Below are positions 36,712-46,878 of a stretch of DNA of 64,000 nucleotides, piece after piece. How positions within the stretch are numbered: the first letter of the stretch is position 1; each line of letters begins with the position of its first letter. Location of the stretch: NCBI GenBank assembly GCA_963820995.1, contig CAWGCL010000006.1, positions 620,001-684,000 on the forward strand. The letters are read 5' to 3'. This DNA is from JAGTVG01 sp963820995. Lineage in GTDB: Bacteria > Bacteroidota > Bacteroidia > Cytophagales > Cyclobacteriaceae. A program made the position numbers and the translations under genes. The notes below the pieces were generated by a model. The model was not told where the DNA came from, searched no databases, and saw only the letters and a list, made by a program, of their open reading frames with translations.

Positions 36712-38403
36712 TTAAATCAATATTCGAACCGGATCTTCAAGTATTTCTTTGAAAGTCTGAAGGAAAGCAGCACCAGTAGCTCCATCTACCACACGGTGAT
36801 CACAGGATAGGGTAACTTTCATAACATTCCCGGGAACAAGTTGACCGTCTTTCACAATAGCGGTTTGTTTGATACCACCAACTGCCATGATACAAGCATC
36901 GGGAGGATTAATGATTGCTGTAAATTCTTCAATACCAAACATCCCTAGATTAGATATTGTAAACGTATTCCCTTCCCAATCACTTGGTTGAAGTTGCTTG
37001 TTTCTTGCTTTTTCTCCGAATTCTTTTACTTCAACAGAGATATGAGAAAGACTTTTGTTATCAGCAAACCTGACGACAGGAACCAGAAGTCCTTCATCAA
37101 CAGCAACAGCAATTCCTATATGTATATGATGATTAAACCTGATCTTATCTCCCAACCAGGAAGCATTTACTTTAGGATGTCTCCTTAAGGAAGAAGCAGC
37201 AGCCTTTACAACCAAATCATTGAATGATATTTTCACCGGAGCTACCTCATTCATACTTTTTCTTGCTTCAATGGCTTTATCCATATTAATCTCCATTGTC
37301 AGGTAAAAATGAGGCGATGTAAATTTGCTTTCTGATAACCTTTTAGCGATGGTCTTACGCATTTGAGAGACACTAATTTCGTCATAGGATTCTTCACCCA
37401 CAACCTTAGGCAATTGAATTGGAGCCGATTTCTGAGCTTCTCCTTCAGTAGTCGCTAATACCGGCACTTCAGCCGAAGGAGTAAATGCTTCCACATCCCT
37501 TTTTATAATTCTTCCAAAATCGCCCGTTCCATTAATCTTGCTCAAATCATATCCCATATCCTTTGCCAGTTTTTTGGCAAGCGGCGAAGCTTTAATCTTT
37601 CCATCAGGTTTGGTCTTGATTTCCTGGTCTTCTTTGGGTTCCTTACTTTCAACGGCCTGAACTTTTTGCAGTTTCACTGTTGAGTCGGAAACAGGGGATG
37701 CTTCGGAAGTTTTAGATTCTACAACAGGTTCAGTTGTCTTTGTTCTTTTTGATTGAGCATCAATAAGTTTTTGAAAATCTGCTCCCTTTTCACCTATAAC
37801 AGCGATAATGCCATCAATTGCTACAGATTCTCCTTCTTTTACACCAATATATAATAATGTTCCATCTTCATAGGCCTCTAATTCCATAGTTGCCTTATCG
37901 GTTTCAACCTCTGCAAGAATATCGCCTGATTTGACAGGGTCACCAACTTTTTTATGCCAGGCTGCAATGGTTCCCTCAGTCATGGTATCACTCATCTTCG
38001 GCATCGTAATTAGAGATGCGTTGATCTTGGATGAATCAAAATCTGGGATGGCCTCTGGTTCCTCATAGCTATCTTCTTTAATCTCTGATTCTTTCCCTGA
38101 TTCAGATTTAGAAACAGGAGAGGTTTCAGATTTTAATTCAGCAATAAGGTCATCAATGTTTTCGCCTTTTTCACCAATTACGGCCAATACCCCATCCACG
38201 GGTACCGATTTTTTGTCTTCCACACCAATATACAATAATACCCCATCATCATAAGCTTCGAGTTCCATTGTAGCTTTGTCAGTTTCAACTTCAGCCAGGA
38301 CATCTCCTGATTTTACCTCATCACCTACTTTCTTTAACCATGAAGCGATGACACCTTCTTCCATGGTATCACTCATTCGGGGCATACGTATAACTTCAGC
38401 CAT
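36712..38403 (-). CDS. Pyruvate dehydrogenase E2, dihydrolipoamide acetyltransferase
   Basis: Acetyltransferase core of the pyruvate dehydrogenase complex, 563 residues. Two lipoyl domains carry the lipoylated lysines in VETDKATME (Lys43 and Lys170). Pro/Ser/Glu/Lys-rich linkers follow, then a peripheral subunit-binding domain (ASPLAKKLAKDMGYDLSKI) and the catalytic domain with ISNLGMFGIEEF and the active-site CDHRVVDGATGAAF. Two lipoyl domains fit a pyruvate rather than a 2-oxoglutarate enzyme. Genes for E1 and E3 are not adjacent. Complete, no frameshift. Confidence 0.94.
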   Translation of the reverse strand: MAEVIRMPRMSDTMEEGVIASWLKKVGDEVKSGDVLAEVETDKATMELEAYDDGVLLYIGVEDKKSVPVDGVLAVIGEKGENIDDLIAELKSETSPVSKSESGKESEIKEDSYEEPEAIPDFDSSKINASLITMPKMSDTMTEGTIAAWHKKVGDPVKSGDILAEVETDKATMELEAYEDGTLLYIGVKEGESVAIDGIIAVIGEKGADFQKLIDAQSKRTKTTEPVVESKTSEASPVSDSTVKLQKVQAVESKEPKEDQEIKTKPDGKIKASPLAKKLAKDMGYDLSKINGTGDFGRIIKRDVEAFTPSAEVPVLATTEGEAQKSAPIQLPKVVGEESYDEISVSQMRKTIAKRLSESKFTSPHFYLTMEINMDKAIEARKSMNEVAPVKISFNDLVVKAAASSLRRHPKVNASWLGDKIRFNHHIHIGIAVAVDEGLLVPVVRFADNKSLSHISVEVKEFGEKARNKQLQPSDWEGNTFTISNLGMFGIEEFTAIINPPDACIMAVGGIKQTAIVKDGQLVPGNVMKVTLSCDHRVVDGATGAAFLQTFKEILEDPVRILI

Positions 38404-38501
38404 ATTTTTTTTTGATTTAAGAAGGCAAAAATATATTTAATTCTTCCGTAATTCAAATATACTGTGGGAATTATCTATTGGTAAAAAAATATAATTTTAT
38501 T

Positions 38502-41432
38502 CTAGAATCCAAAATCACCAATTAATAACGACCATTGGTGTGGCTGGCTTTCATTATCAATTGCATAAACATATCTGACACCCATATTGAATAATGACAA
38601 GAATCTCATTAGATTAAAATCAAATGATACTTCAACTCCCACTGATCGATAGAAATTAATTTGATCAGGGATCCCCTCAAGTGGCCTTCCATATATTTGC
38701 CCACGGCCAACATCGACAAAAAAATTAGTGTAAATTCTCTGAATATTTAATAATGACCATATATGGAGATCCGGGTAGATCACAGGGAAGGCATAGTTAA
38801 AAGAATTATTCAAATAATTGTCAAATATCCTGTATGAATATCCCCTTGTCCAAAAGATTGGGCTACTGAACAGATAAATATCATTGTTGTTTCTATCATA
38901 ATTCTGCCATTGGTATCCAACCCGATAATTAAAAGAGTGATGCTTGAACAAACCAGGGAAAAATAAGCGCATTTGAACAGCAAACATTTCCCCTTCATAA
39001 TCGCTTGCTTTCCAGGGAGTATTTTCATATTGCAGGTAAAGAAATTGACCAAATTTTCCATAAAGATCCCGCTTACTGGCTCTCAGCATTCTTCTATATG
39101 AAAAATAGTATTCATTTGATAATAAAGATCCGTCACCAAGCATATCAGGATATCTTAACGATTCATAAGATGTATAGTTTTTGACATACGTGTAATTGTA
39201 ATTAAATCCAATACTCAAGTCCTGAAGATATTTTGATCTTGTTAACTTAAATGGCAACTCGGCTCCAAGAAGAAATCCACTTTCATCCCACGTAACCCTG
39301 GAAAGTGTATCCCCAACAATATTGCCTGCTTCATCCCGCAAAGCAAACCGTTCAGTTACTGCCCGGTTGCCTATATATCCCTGGGCATTTAATACGGGGT
39401 ATATCCCCTGGTAACTAAAATTGCCAATCCACTGACCGGTTCCTTCATTTGAATTAAATTGATAACCCAGGTCTAAAATGGAGGTTCCCATAATATCTCT
39501 TGAACTTAATCCAATAAACAAATCCAGATTGGTTGATTCCAGAATCGGTCCCCAGCTATAGGGATTAATGATCTTTGCACCGAGACGATATCTTTTGACA
39601 GGATAGGATTCATTTTTAACACTATCTAAAATGTTTATATTTCCCTCATGAAATGCAACGGATTCAAAGTAATTTTCGGGATTGGGAATTATTTGATTTA
39701 CTGGCACCCAGGTTGAAGAATCGAAATCCATTTCAACAACATCGAAACCCTCCTTTGAGAAATTATTATATAATATCTTATCCCCGTTTTGAGAAATTAC
39801 AGCATTATAGGATCCAAATTTTCCTGAAGTTACGCGATATCGTTCTTTAGTCAACATGTTAATAACATATACATTATCTAAACCATCAAAAGGAGAATTA
39901 TAGAAAACATAGTTTTTATATAATACCGGATACCCAATATTCTCTTCGCTTAAATCCCAAAGATCTTCTCCGGCAGAGCTTTCCAGATCATAGATCCAAA
40001 TGGTTTTTCCTGCTTTTGATTGTTTTACAGCTACAATTTTGCTTCCGTCATCAGACCATCGGGGATTCAGGAAAAAATAATTTTGGGGATTAGGGATCTC
40101 GCCAATAACATTTCCTGTACCGGTATCGATGATCACAATTTTATATTTTGAATCATGAGTTGTTTCAACAGTTACAATCACTTTTCCATCCGGAGATAAA
40201 GCTGCAGATGAATACCTGCTTTTTCTGGATACCCTGCTTAATTTCTCATTATGCAAATCATATATTTTTATTACGGAATAGGTTTGATTTCCCCATCTTG
40301 GATCGAATTCAATTTCATTCCATACAATAATATCATTTGCAACAGACAGCATTCCTGTACTGTTTACTATTCCGGGAACCGATACTTTTCTGCCCTTTCC
40401 GGACTGGTCAAACTTAACAAATGTGGGTATATCTCCTATGCCGGATTTGAGTGAAACAATAGATCCGTCGTTAAGATAATGCGGATATTTGTAATCCGTG
40501 TAAGCATTGGAATACCTGAAATTAATCTGACTATATAGGGTAAAATTCCTTTGCTTTATTTGATTCCGCCACAAGCTGTCAAGTTCGGTCATCATAGAAT
40601 TATAATTCTGCAATAGACTTTTGCCACTGTATTTTTTTATCCTGTTTGAGAAACGAAAGGGAATAAATGGCCATGCCCAGGTTTGCCTTGTTGTTTCATT
40701 AATTATCTCATCTCCATAGTGATTTCTTAAATAACTTGTCATGTAGTAGCCAAAGGTATAATGATCCTGAACCTCGTATTTATATGACCTAAGATATTGT
40801 CGATAATAATTAAATGTGCCCCTTTCCAAAGTATTTGTCCGCATTAACATCCCAAAATTAGGTATTCTGCCTCTACCTCCTTTGGTCAGAGCTGTTTCAA
40901 TTACTACAGCATCTCCTTCCCAGAACCATTCGGGAACGGCTATATGAGCCAGGCTGCTTGAGGCATTATATCCTAAAACATAAAAAACAGCTTTATTGAA
41001 TTTAGTAATGCTTTTATCAAATTGAACCACATGTCTGAATTCATGAACAGCCAGAAGGTCCATCCAGTCCAGAACACCTGCGAAATTATAGTCCTGAGTG
41101 GGCATGGTAAAAAACTCAGATCTTCTTGGAGTCTGGGATACAAATCCATTTGAAATGGAATTATGATTCTGAAGAATTATAGATATCTTTTTAGGAGTAA
41201 TGCCAAGGCTCTGGCTTACAGGTCTATATAATTCCTCCATAGTATTAGCAATCCGTTGACCTTCTTTTAAAAATCCTCCTTCAAACAAAATATTAAAATG
41301 AGGAGAGTTTATCTGATACCATTTCAAATTGGGAGGGTTAGTAGATAAGATCTGACTCTGAGCCCAGGATTGAACAACAAAGAATAATTGAATAATAAAA
41401 AGTATATAATATTTTATCAACCGGTTTAACAT
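38502..41432 (-). CDS. Large exported gluzincin-propeller-barrel protein
   Basis: Exported protein of 976 residues with three parts. After a signal peptide (YYILFIIQLFFVVQSWAQ), residues about 30-280 contain a zinc-protease-like HEFRH (130-134) and a downstream Glu in EWFWEGDA (Glu172), the HExxH...E arrangement of gluzincins. Residues about 300-620 are a TolB/PD40-like beta-propeller (SPDGKVIVTVE, PRWSDDGSKIVAVKQ). Residues about 640-976 are alternating aromatic strands ending GDFGF, like an outer-membrane barrel. A surface or periplasmic protease anchored in the outer membrane is the inference. It resembles Bacteroidota proteins annotated only as TolB-like or hypothetical. Confidence 0.75.
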   Translation of the reverse strand: MLNRLIKYYILFIIQLFFVVQSWAQSQILSTNPPNLKWYQINSPHFNILFEGGFLKEGQRIANTMEELYRPVSQSLGITPKKISIILQNHNSISNGFVSQTPRRSEFFTMPTQDYNFAGVLDWMDLLAVHEFRHVVQFDKSITKFNKAVFYVLGYNASSSLAHIAVPEWFWEGDAVVIETALTKGGRGRIPNFGMLMRTNTLERGTFNYYRQYLRSYKYEVQDHYTFGYYMTSYLRNHYGDEIINETTRQTWAWPFIPFRFSNRIKKYSGKSLLQNYNSMMTELDSLWRNQIKQRNFTLYSQINFRYSNAYTDYKYPHYLNDGSIVSLKSGIGDIPTFVKFDQSGKGRKVSVPGIVNSTGMLSVANDIIVWNEIEFDPRWGNQTYSVIKIYDLHNEKLSRVSRKSRYSSAALSPDGKVIVTVETTHDSKYKIVIIDTGTGNVIGEIPNPQNYFFLNPRWSDDGSKIVAVKQSKAGKTIWIYDLESSAGEDLWDLSEENIGYPVLYKNYVFYNSPFDGLDNVYVINMLTKERYRVTSGKFGSYNAVISQNGDKILYNNFSKEGFDVVEMDFDSSTWVPVNQIIPNPENYFESVAFHEGNINILDSVKNESYPVKRYRLGAKIINPYSWGPILESTNLDLFIGLSSRDIMGTSILDLGYQFNSNEGTGQWIGNFSYQGIYPVLNAQGYIGNRAVTERFALRDEAGNIVGDTLSRVTWDESGFLLGAELPFKLTRSKYLQDLSIGFNYNYTYVKNYTSYESLRYPDMLGDGSLLSNEYYFSYRRMLRASKRDLYGKFGQFLYLQYENTPWKASDYEGEMFAVQMRLFFPGLFKHHSFNYRVGYQWQNYDRNNNDIYLFSSPIFWTRGYSYRIFDNYLNNSFNYAFPVIYPDLHIWSLLNIQRIYTNFFVDVGRGQIYGRPLEGIPDQINFYRSVGVEVSFDFNLMRFLSLFNMGVRYVYAIDNESQPHQWSLLIGDFGF

Positions 41433-41735
41433 ATACTCAAACGATCATAAACCGAACCAAGGTCAAACATGTGAGTAAACATACTGTATAACAGTTTAAA
41501 AAGAAAGATTAAATTAAAAATGTAATAATTGTATAATTCTGATATTGTGGAATTTTAGATGGTCTATGAAATTATTAAAAGATCAAATTTCTGCTGCCCA
41601 AATTAGGGTATGGTTCGATTAATTTCCTAATATTGTTATTCTATCAATGAATGAAAATTATTATCTGATTTGAACGTTTTTAATACCCGATATAAAAATG
41701 AACCTGAATTGATGTCCTGATAATTTGCATCTAAT
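41433..41735. other. AT-rich divergent gap
   Basis: About 300 bases between the large exported protein gene and menD. AT-rich, without stem-loops longer than 6 bp. An ATAATTTG at 41720-41727, 9 bases before the menD ATG, is a near-match to the -7 element but too close to the start to be convincing. Confidence 0.3.
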
Positions 41736-43443
41736 ATGAATAATAGCATTATTTCTATATCAATAAGACTGGCAGAAATTGCATATTTGAAAGGCATTCA
41801 ACATGTGGTCATTTCCCCAGGCTCAAGGTCTGCTCCTATAACAATTGCATTCGCGAGACATCCCGATATTAAAACATACGTGATCCCCGATGAACGATCT
41901 GCCGGATATATTGCATTAGGGATGTCTATAAAATTAGACCAACCTATCGGACTAATTTGTACTTCAGGTACTGCAGCTATCAATCTATATCCGGCAATAG
42001 CTGAGGCATATTACCAAAATGTACCCTTAATAATCTTTACCGCTGACCGGCCGGCCGAATGGATTGATCAGGCAGATGGACAAACAATCCATCAGGAAAA
42101 TTTATACGGAAAGCATGTAAAAAAATATTTCAACCTTCCTTCAGACCAAAAGCACAAAGATCTACAATGGCATATCGATAGAATAATCAATGAAGCCATC
42201 AATACAGCAATTGATCCAATTCAAGGTCCTGTTCATCTGAACATCCCAATCCGGGAACCTTTTTATCCCAGCAATACGGATGAATATAGTTTTAATTTCA
42301 AGCCCAAAATTATTGAAACAGTCAGGGGAGATATAGCTCCAGATCCTGATTCCTGGGAAGTTCTGTCAGAAATCTGGAACAAAGCTCAAAATATTCTGGT
42401 AGTTGCAGGTCAATCCAGATTAAGTATTGACCTGAATAAAAGTCTGGAAGAGTTTATCACTACATTTGATCTCCCCTTAATAGGTGACACAATTGCTAAT
42501 GTCCAGGGAATTAAAAAGAACACTATTACGCATCATGACTTAAGTTTAAGCTCTGGTAGTAAGATGAATGGATCTCTTGCGCCGGATTTGCTTATAACAT
42601 ATGGCAATTCTGTCATTTCAAAAAACCTGAAGACTTTTCTTCGTGATATCAGGCCGGCAAATCACTGGCATATTCAGGAAACAGGATATTACCGGGATAC
42701 TTTTCAGTGCCTGACACATAGAATCCAGTTATGCCCAGTTGTTTTCTTCCAAAAAGCCTTAAAGCTTTTTAGTAGAGAATACAAGATCTTCAGAATACCT
42801 CAAGCGTTGGATCAGAGATGAAAAAAATAATGAAAAGATCATTAATGGCTTTTTTAATGCTAAGCTGGAATTCTCTGAACTGGAAGCAGTTCACGAGCTT
42901 ATTCATTCCCTCCCTGACCAAATTAACCTGCACCTGGCTAACAGTATGCCGGTTAGACTTGCAAACCTGATTGGACTATTAAAACCTGGTATAGAGGTCT
43001 TCGCTAACCGGGGTGTAAGTGGAATTGATGGTTGTTTAAGTACTTCAGTTGGAATTTCAGCACATTCCAGTCGATTGAATTTTGTCCTTATTGGAGATAT
43101 GGCTTTTTTCTATGATCGGAATGGATTGTGGCATAATATTGATCCTGGAAATTTACGCATTATCATTTTGAATAATCACGGAGGAGGAATATTCAGAATG
43201 ATAGAAGGGCCATCAAAGCAACCTGAACTTAAGACCTTTTTTGAAACCGATCAAAAATTAAAGGCTGAAAATACAGCTTCAGATTTTCAACTTGATTACT
43301 ATTTCTGTAACGATTTTAATGGATTAAAAATCAATTTTCCAAATTTATTGGTGGATGATGGGAAATCAAAAATTCTTGAGATAGAAACCAATAGTCAAAT
43401 TAATAAAACTATATTTGATAAGTATATATCACAATTTAAATAA
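41736..43443 (+). CDS. menD: Menaquinone biosynthesis SEPHCHC synthase MenD (one frameshift)
   Basis: Thiamine-diphosphate enzyme that joins isochorismate and 2-oxoglutarate to 2-succinyl-5-enolpyruvyl-6-hydroxy-3-cyclohexene-1-carboxylate in menaquinone synthesis. The first frame has VISPGSRSAPITIAF, TSGTAAINLYPAIAEAY and FTADRPAEWIDQADGQTIHQ, all MenD-typical. The second frame resumes with EYLKRWIRDEKNN and has NRGVSGIDGCLSTSVGIS and NNHGGGIF in the ThDP domain. The frames meet near 42762-42785 and one base joins them; nothing else is missing. Normal length, about 568 residues. The menB gene starts right behind. Confidence 0.9.
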
Positions 43444-43444
43444 A

Positions 43445-44269
43445 ATGGAACTGACTTACCCCTGGAAAGAAATTGTACACTATAAGGAAATACTATTCCA
43501 GTATTATAAAGGTATCGCCCGGATCAGTATCAACCGGCCAGAAAAACATAATGCGTTTACTCCACTTACGGTACAGGAGATGAGCGATGCAGTTGAATTA
43601 TGTCGCCAAAACCATGATATCCGGGTTATTGTTTTTACTGGTGAAGGTGGAAAAGCTTTCTGTTCCGGAGGTGATCAAAGCGTGAGAGGAGAAGGTGGGT
43701 ATGTAGGTGATGATGAAGTTCCAAGATTAAATGTACTTGATCTGCAAAAGCAAATCAGGTCTATCCCAAAGGTAGTCATTGCGGCTGTTGCAGGTTGGGC
43801 CATTGGCGGAGGACATGTGCTCCATGTAATTTGTGATCTTACTATCGCCGCAGAAAATGCCAAATTTGGTCAAACAGGGCCGATAGTAGGCAGCTTTGAT
43901 GGTGGATTTGGGGCATCATATCTGGCGCGTATTGTCGGACAGAAAAAAGCCAGAGAGATCTGGTATCTCTGCGATCAATACAATGCACAAGAAGCACTTG
44001 ATATGGGATTGGTTAACAAGGTTGTTCCACTCGATAAGCTGGAAGAAACATATGTTGAATGGGCGATGAAGATTATGGAAAAGAGCCCGATTGCAATACG
44101 GATGCTTAAGTCAGCTTTTAACGCCGAGTTAGATGGACAGGCTGGCATCCAGGAATTGGCTGGGAATGCCACATTACTTTATTATCTTTCCGACGAAGCT
44201 AAGGAAGGCAAGAACGCATTTATGGAAAAGAGGAAACCAGATTTTTCAAAATTTCCTAAGTTTCCCTGA
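43445..44269 (+). CDS. menB: 1,4-dihydroxy-2-naphthoyl-CoA synthase MenB
   Basis: Crotonase-fold enzyme closing the second ring of menaquinone, 274 residues from the ATG at 43445; an in-frame TTG at 43415 lies inside menD and is rejected. Motifs are CSGGDQSVRG, the oxyanion part GWAIGGGHVLHV, and QTGPIVGSFDGGFGASYLAR, which carries the conserved Asp and Ser/Tyr of MenB. The stop of menD and this ATG are almost adjacent, so it is operonic. Complete. Name is secure. Confidence 0.95.
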   Translation: MELTYPWKEIVHYKEILFQYYKGIARISINRPEKHNAFTPLTVQEMSDAVELCRQNHDIRVIVFTGEGGKAFCSGGDQSVRGEGGYVGDDEVPRLNVLDLQKQIRSIPKVVIAAVAGWAIGGGHVLHVICDLTIAAENAKFGQTGPIVGSFDGGFGASYLARIVGQKKAREIWYLCDQYNAQEALDMGLVNKVVPLDKLEETYVEWAMKIMEKSPIAIRMLKSAFNAELDGQAGIQELAGNATLLYYLSDEAKEGKNAFMEKRKPDFSKFPKFP

Positions 44270-44283
44270 TTAAATCTCTCTTT

Positions 44284-45375
44284 GTGGAATCAGTATGGCT
44301 TAATGGGATTTGCTACCTGCTGGAAGATTACGATAAGGATATTCACCGGACAAATCGTCTTTCAGCATTTGAAAAGGAGGTAATATCATTTATTATCGAG
44401 TGGAGATCAGGTAAAGAAACCTATGAACTTCAATCTTCTGGATCCACAGGCGAACCGAAAAGCATTACCCTTCACCGTGATCAAATGATCGAAAGTGCTG
44501 AATCCACACTTGATTACTTGAATATTTCACCAGGGGGCAAAGCATTATTATGCCTGGATCCAAGGTATATTGCAGGAAAAATGGTGATTGTCAGATCATT
44601 GATCGGAAATCTTGACCTTTATGCCTATAATCCAACGGCCAATCCCCTATCCGAAAACAAGATTGAACATTCTATTGACCTCGCTTCCTTTGTCCCGTAT
44701 CAAATGGTTGATATCATAAAGAATTCATATTCTTTCTCAAAATTCAAAAAGATAGAAAATGTAATTATTGGAGGAGCTGGAATCTCCATGGAACTTGAAA
44801 AAAAGCTGAGGCTTGTAAATAACAAGGTCTACCATAGTTTTGGAATGACTGAGACTGTGTCTCATATTGCATTAAAGCAACTATCCGGGATAAATCAATC
44901 TCAATATTTTAAGGTATTACCCGGTATAGAAATTGGAACTGACAGCAGGGGTTGCCTGACTGTAAAGGGTAAAATTACGAGGGGAGAAACAATCGTAACC
45001 AATGATATTGTTCAAATTAAAAGTAATGATGAATTTATCTGGAAAGGAAGATTTGACCATGTCATCAATACCGGCGGGATCAAGATCAATATAAATTCCC
45101 TGGAGATTAAAATTCGGGAAATACTTGAATCCATGGACTTCAATAACAACTTTTTTATTGATCATGTCCCTGATGAGAAACTAGGGGAAAGAATTGTAAT
45201 AATATTCGAATCAGGAGATAGTGAAATTGAGCTTGAGCCATTGAAAGAGATATTAACTAAACAGCTAACAAAATTTGAGATGCCCAAGAAGATCCATATC
45301 GTTCAGAAATTTTCGCTCACAGATTCCGGAAAAGTAGATAGGAAGCTGATAATAAAGCAAATTACAGTACAGTAA
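44284..45375 (+). CDS. menE: O-succinylbenzoate-CoA ligase MenE
   Basis: AMP-forming acyl-CoA ligase of 363 residues, short, as is normal for Bacteroidota MenE. ATP-binding loop SSGSTGEPKSITLHR, then SFGMTETVSHIALK, the hinge region GRFDHVINTGGIKIN and the C-terminal lysine in DSGKVDRK. It activates o-succinylbenzoate to its CoA ester, the step before MenB. Starts with a GTG 15 bases after menB. The gene menC, which usually lies between menB and menE in related genomes, is not here. Followed by a stem-loop. Confidence 0.9.
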   Translation: MESVWLNGICYLLEDYDKDIHRTNRLSAFEKEVISFIIEWRSGKETYELQSSGSTGEPKSITLHRDQMIESAESTLDYLNISPGGKALLCLDPRYIAGKMVIVRSLIGNLDLYAYNPTANPLSENKIEHSIDLASFVPYQMVDIIKNSYSFSKFKKIENVIIGGAGISMELEKKLRLVNNKVYHSFGMTETVSHIALKQLSGINQSQYFKVLPGIEIGTDSRGCLTVKGKITRGETIVTNDIVQIKSNDEFIWKGRFDHVINTGGIKININSLEIKIREILESMDFNNNFFIDHVPDEKLGERIVIIFESGDSEIELEPLKEILTKQLTKFEMPKKIHIVQKFSLTDSGKVDRKLIIKQITVQ

Positions 45376-45510
45376 ACAAGAATCTAATATTAAAGTAAAT
45401 CGCGGAAAAGAAATCAAAAAGCCAGCTGATTTAATGAAGATCGCGGTAAAGTAAAAACGAAGCTAACTGTGAAATAATTTACAGGATTTAAATCAGGAAA
45501 CTAATTCTAA

Positions 45511-45562
45511 AGTAAATCCGTGGACTCGTTAAAACTGAGTCGAAATCAATCCACGGTTTACT
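45511..45562. terminator. Long stem-loop between convergent menE and S24 repressor genes
   Basis: AGTAAATCCGTGGA (45511-45524) pairs with TCCACGGTTTACT (45550-45562), with one unpaired base and an inner GACTC/GAGTC stem. It sits between two genes that end towards each other. No clear poly-T follows, so it may be a bidirectional terminator or a 3'-end stabiliser. Confidence 0.5.
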
Positions 45563-45582
45563 CAGAGGAATTAAATAATCAG

Positions 45583-46371
45583 TTAGTCTCTATCCTTTAA
45601 CTTTATTACTTCCTGCTGCAGGTCGAGAACAATATTTTTTAGATTTTCTATATCTGAATTGGATTCAGAAGAAGGATCAGGAAAATTCTGGCTTATGAAC
45701 ATGACTGCCTCCCAGACTTCCATAATGTCTTCAACATTCACTTCATATGGTTGATAATATTTATTATCTGAAACCAATTCATATATATTTTCCCTTAAAT
45801 CATCTATGTATACTCTTTTAAAAACAATCCCTTCCGATGAAGTTAATAATACGTACGGTTTCCCCTTTTTTATATCACTGGCAGATTCCAGATATTTACA
45901 TATTATCACAGTTCCAGGTAACAAAGGCAACATAGAATCCCCACTGATTTCAAAAGCCCTATATGTACCGTTTTTTGCAAGGAATGGCAATTTAAATTTG
46001 GGCATGTCTTCGAGATATTCAGGATCGGCATATCCATTCAAATAACCAGCTGATGCTTTTTGTGGGATTAAATCAATATACTCCTCTCCTTCTTCATCAA
46101 CCGTTATGGCTAAAACTTTTGATTTAGGTTTTTGATTGAATACATTTCCAAAAGCACTCTCAAATCCAGATACATCTTCACTAATCAAAGTATCAACTGA
46201 CACCTTAAAAATTTCAGATATCTTTAAAAGGTTATTTAACCTGGGATCAGCCCTACCCTCTTCATAAGCGCCAAGCAAGGATCTCTTAATTCCAATTTTC
46301 TCAGCTAATTGTTCCTGGGTAAGATGATTATTTTTACGTAGAAATTTAATGTTATCACTAACAAGGCTCAT
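45583..46371 (-). CDS. XRE-S24 LexA/CI-like self-cleaving repressor
   Basis: Transcription factor of 262 residues. Residues 5-60 are an XRE helix-turn-helix (LTQEQLAEKIGIKRSLLGAYEEG). Residues about 100-250 are an S24 protease domain: Ala108-Gly109 in KASAGYLNG is the likely cleavage site, Ser146 in GDSMLP the nucleophile, and Lys185 in GIVFKRVY the general base. The spacing is close to that of E. coli LexA. A C-terminal coiled coil follows (IENLKNIVLDLQQEVIKL). Such repressors cleave themselves on RecA filaments. Its own upstream region and that of dinB carry TTTTAGC half-sites, so it probably controls both. Bacteroidota often lack classical LexA. Confidence 0.88.
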   Translation of the reverse strand: MSLVSDNIKFLRKNNHLTQEQLAEKIGIKRSLLGAYEEGRADPRLNNLLKISEIFKVSVDTLISEDVSGFESAFGNVFNQKPKSKVLAITVDEEGEEYIDLIPQKASAGYLNGYADPEYLEDMPKFKLPFLAKNGTYRAFEISGDSMLPLLPGTVIICKYLESASDIKKGKPYVLLTSSEGIVFKRVYIDDLRENIYELVSDNKYYQPYEVNVEDIMEVWEAVMFISQNFPDPSSESNSDIENLKNIVLDLQQEVIKLKDRD

Positions 46372-46376
46372 AATAA

Positions 46377-46449
46377 TTTTAGCAATTTGGTTAATCTAAA
46401 TTCGTAATTTCCAATCATTTTAGCAAGAAATATTAAAAATATTAGCTAA
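46377..46449. promoter_or_regulatory. TTTTAGC-type half-sites upstream of the S24 repressor
   Basis: TTTTAGC at 46377-46383 and 46418-46424 and the palindromic TTAGCTAA at 46442-46449 lie in the 161-base gap ahead of the repressor gene. They match the half-site of the palindrome in front of dinB. Autoregulation by the S24 repressor is the inference. Confidence 0.5.
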
Positions 46450-46532
46450 ACAATCAAATCGATCATCGAAATACCAGATGATTGTAAACGAAAGGGATTT
46501 TGTAATCTTAAGCGATAGAACAGGAATATATC

Positions 46533-46805
46533 TTAATTCAATTGATTAAACACCATAAATGTAGAATCAAAAATCGACCTGGTCCCAACATTATACAGGT
46601 GTTTATGATAATATTCATCCGGTTGATCTATACCATCTAATTTTTTTAGTATGGTTTCCACTATATAGCGGACGGTTTTGCCCGGTTCCACCAGTATATA
46701 TCCATAGTATGGATTCCCATTCTGTGTTGTCAGATAAAATTTAACCTGACAATTCCCTGAGGGCAATTTTTTTGAATAGATTTTTATTTTCTGGGCATTT
46801 GACAT
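46533..46805 (-). CDS. Small protein of unknown function in the SOS-like locus
   Basis: Soluble protein of 90 residues (MSNAQKIKIYSKKLP...), no family recognised. It has a beta-rich first half (QVKFYLTTQNGNPYYGYILVEPGKTVRYIVETILKKL) and a Tyr/His-rich second half (EYYHKHLYNVGTRSIFDS). It lies between dinB (divergent) and the repressor gene (same strand), and its promoter region is shared with dinB, so it should be induced with it. Possible DNA-damage-related accessory protein. Confidence 0.65.
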   Translation of the reverse strand: MSNAQKIKIYSKKLPSGNCQVKFYLTTQNGNPYYGYILVEPGKTVRYIVETILKKLDGIDQPDEYYHKHLYNVGTRSIFDSTFMVFNQLN

Positions 46806-46878
46806 AGCATATGTTGTTTTAAAAAGCAGTTTTATTATTTCAATATTACTATTATTTTTAGTATTTTAGTATATAAAC

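Noticed and set aside
41736..43443. Programmed ribosomal frameshift in menD
   Set aside because: No clear slippery heptamer with a downstream structure at 42762-42785, and many unrelated genes here have similar breaks.
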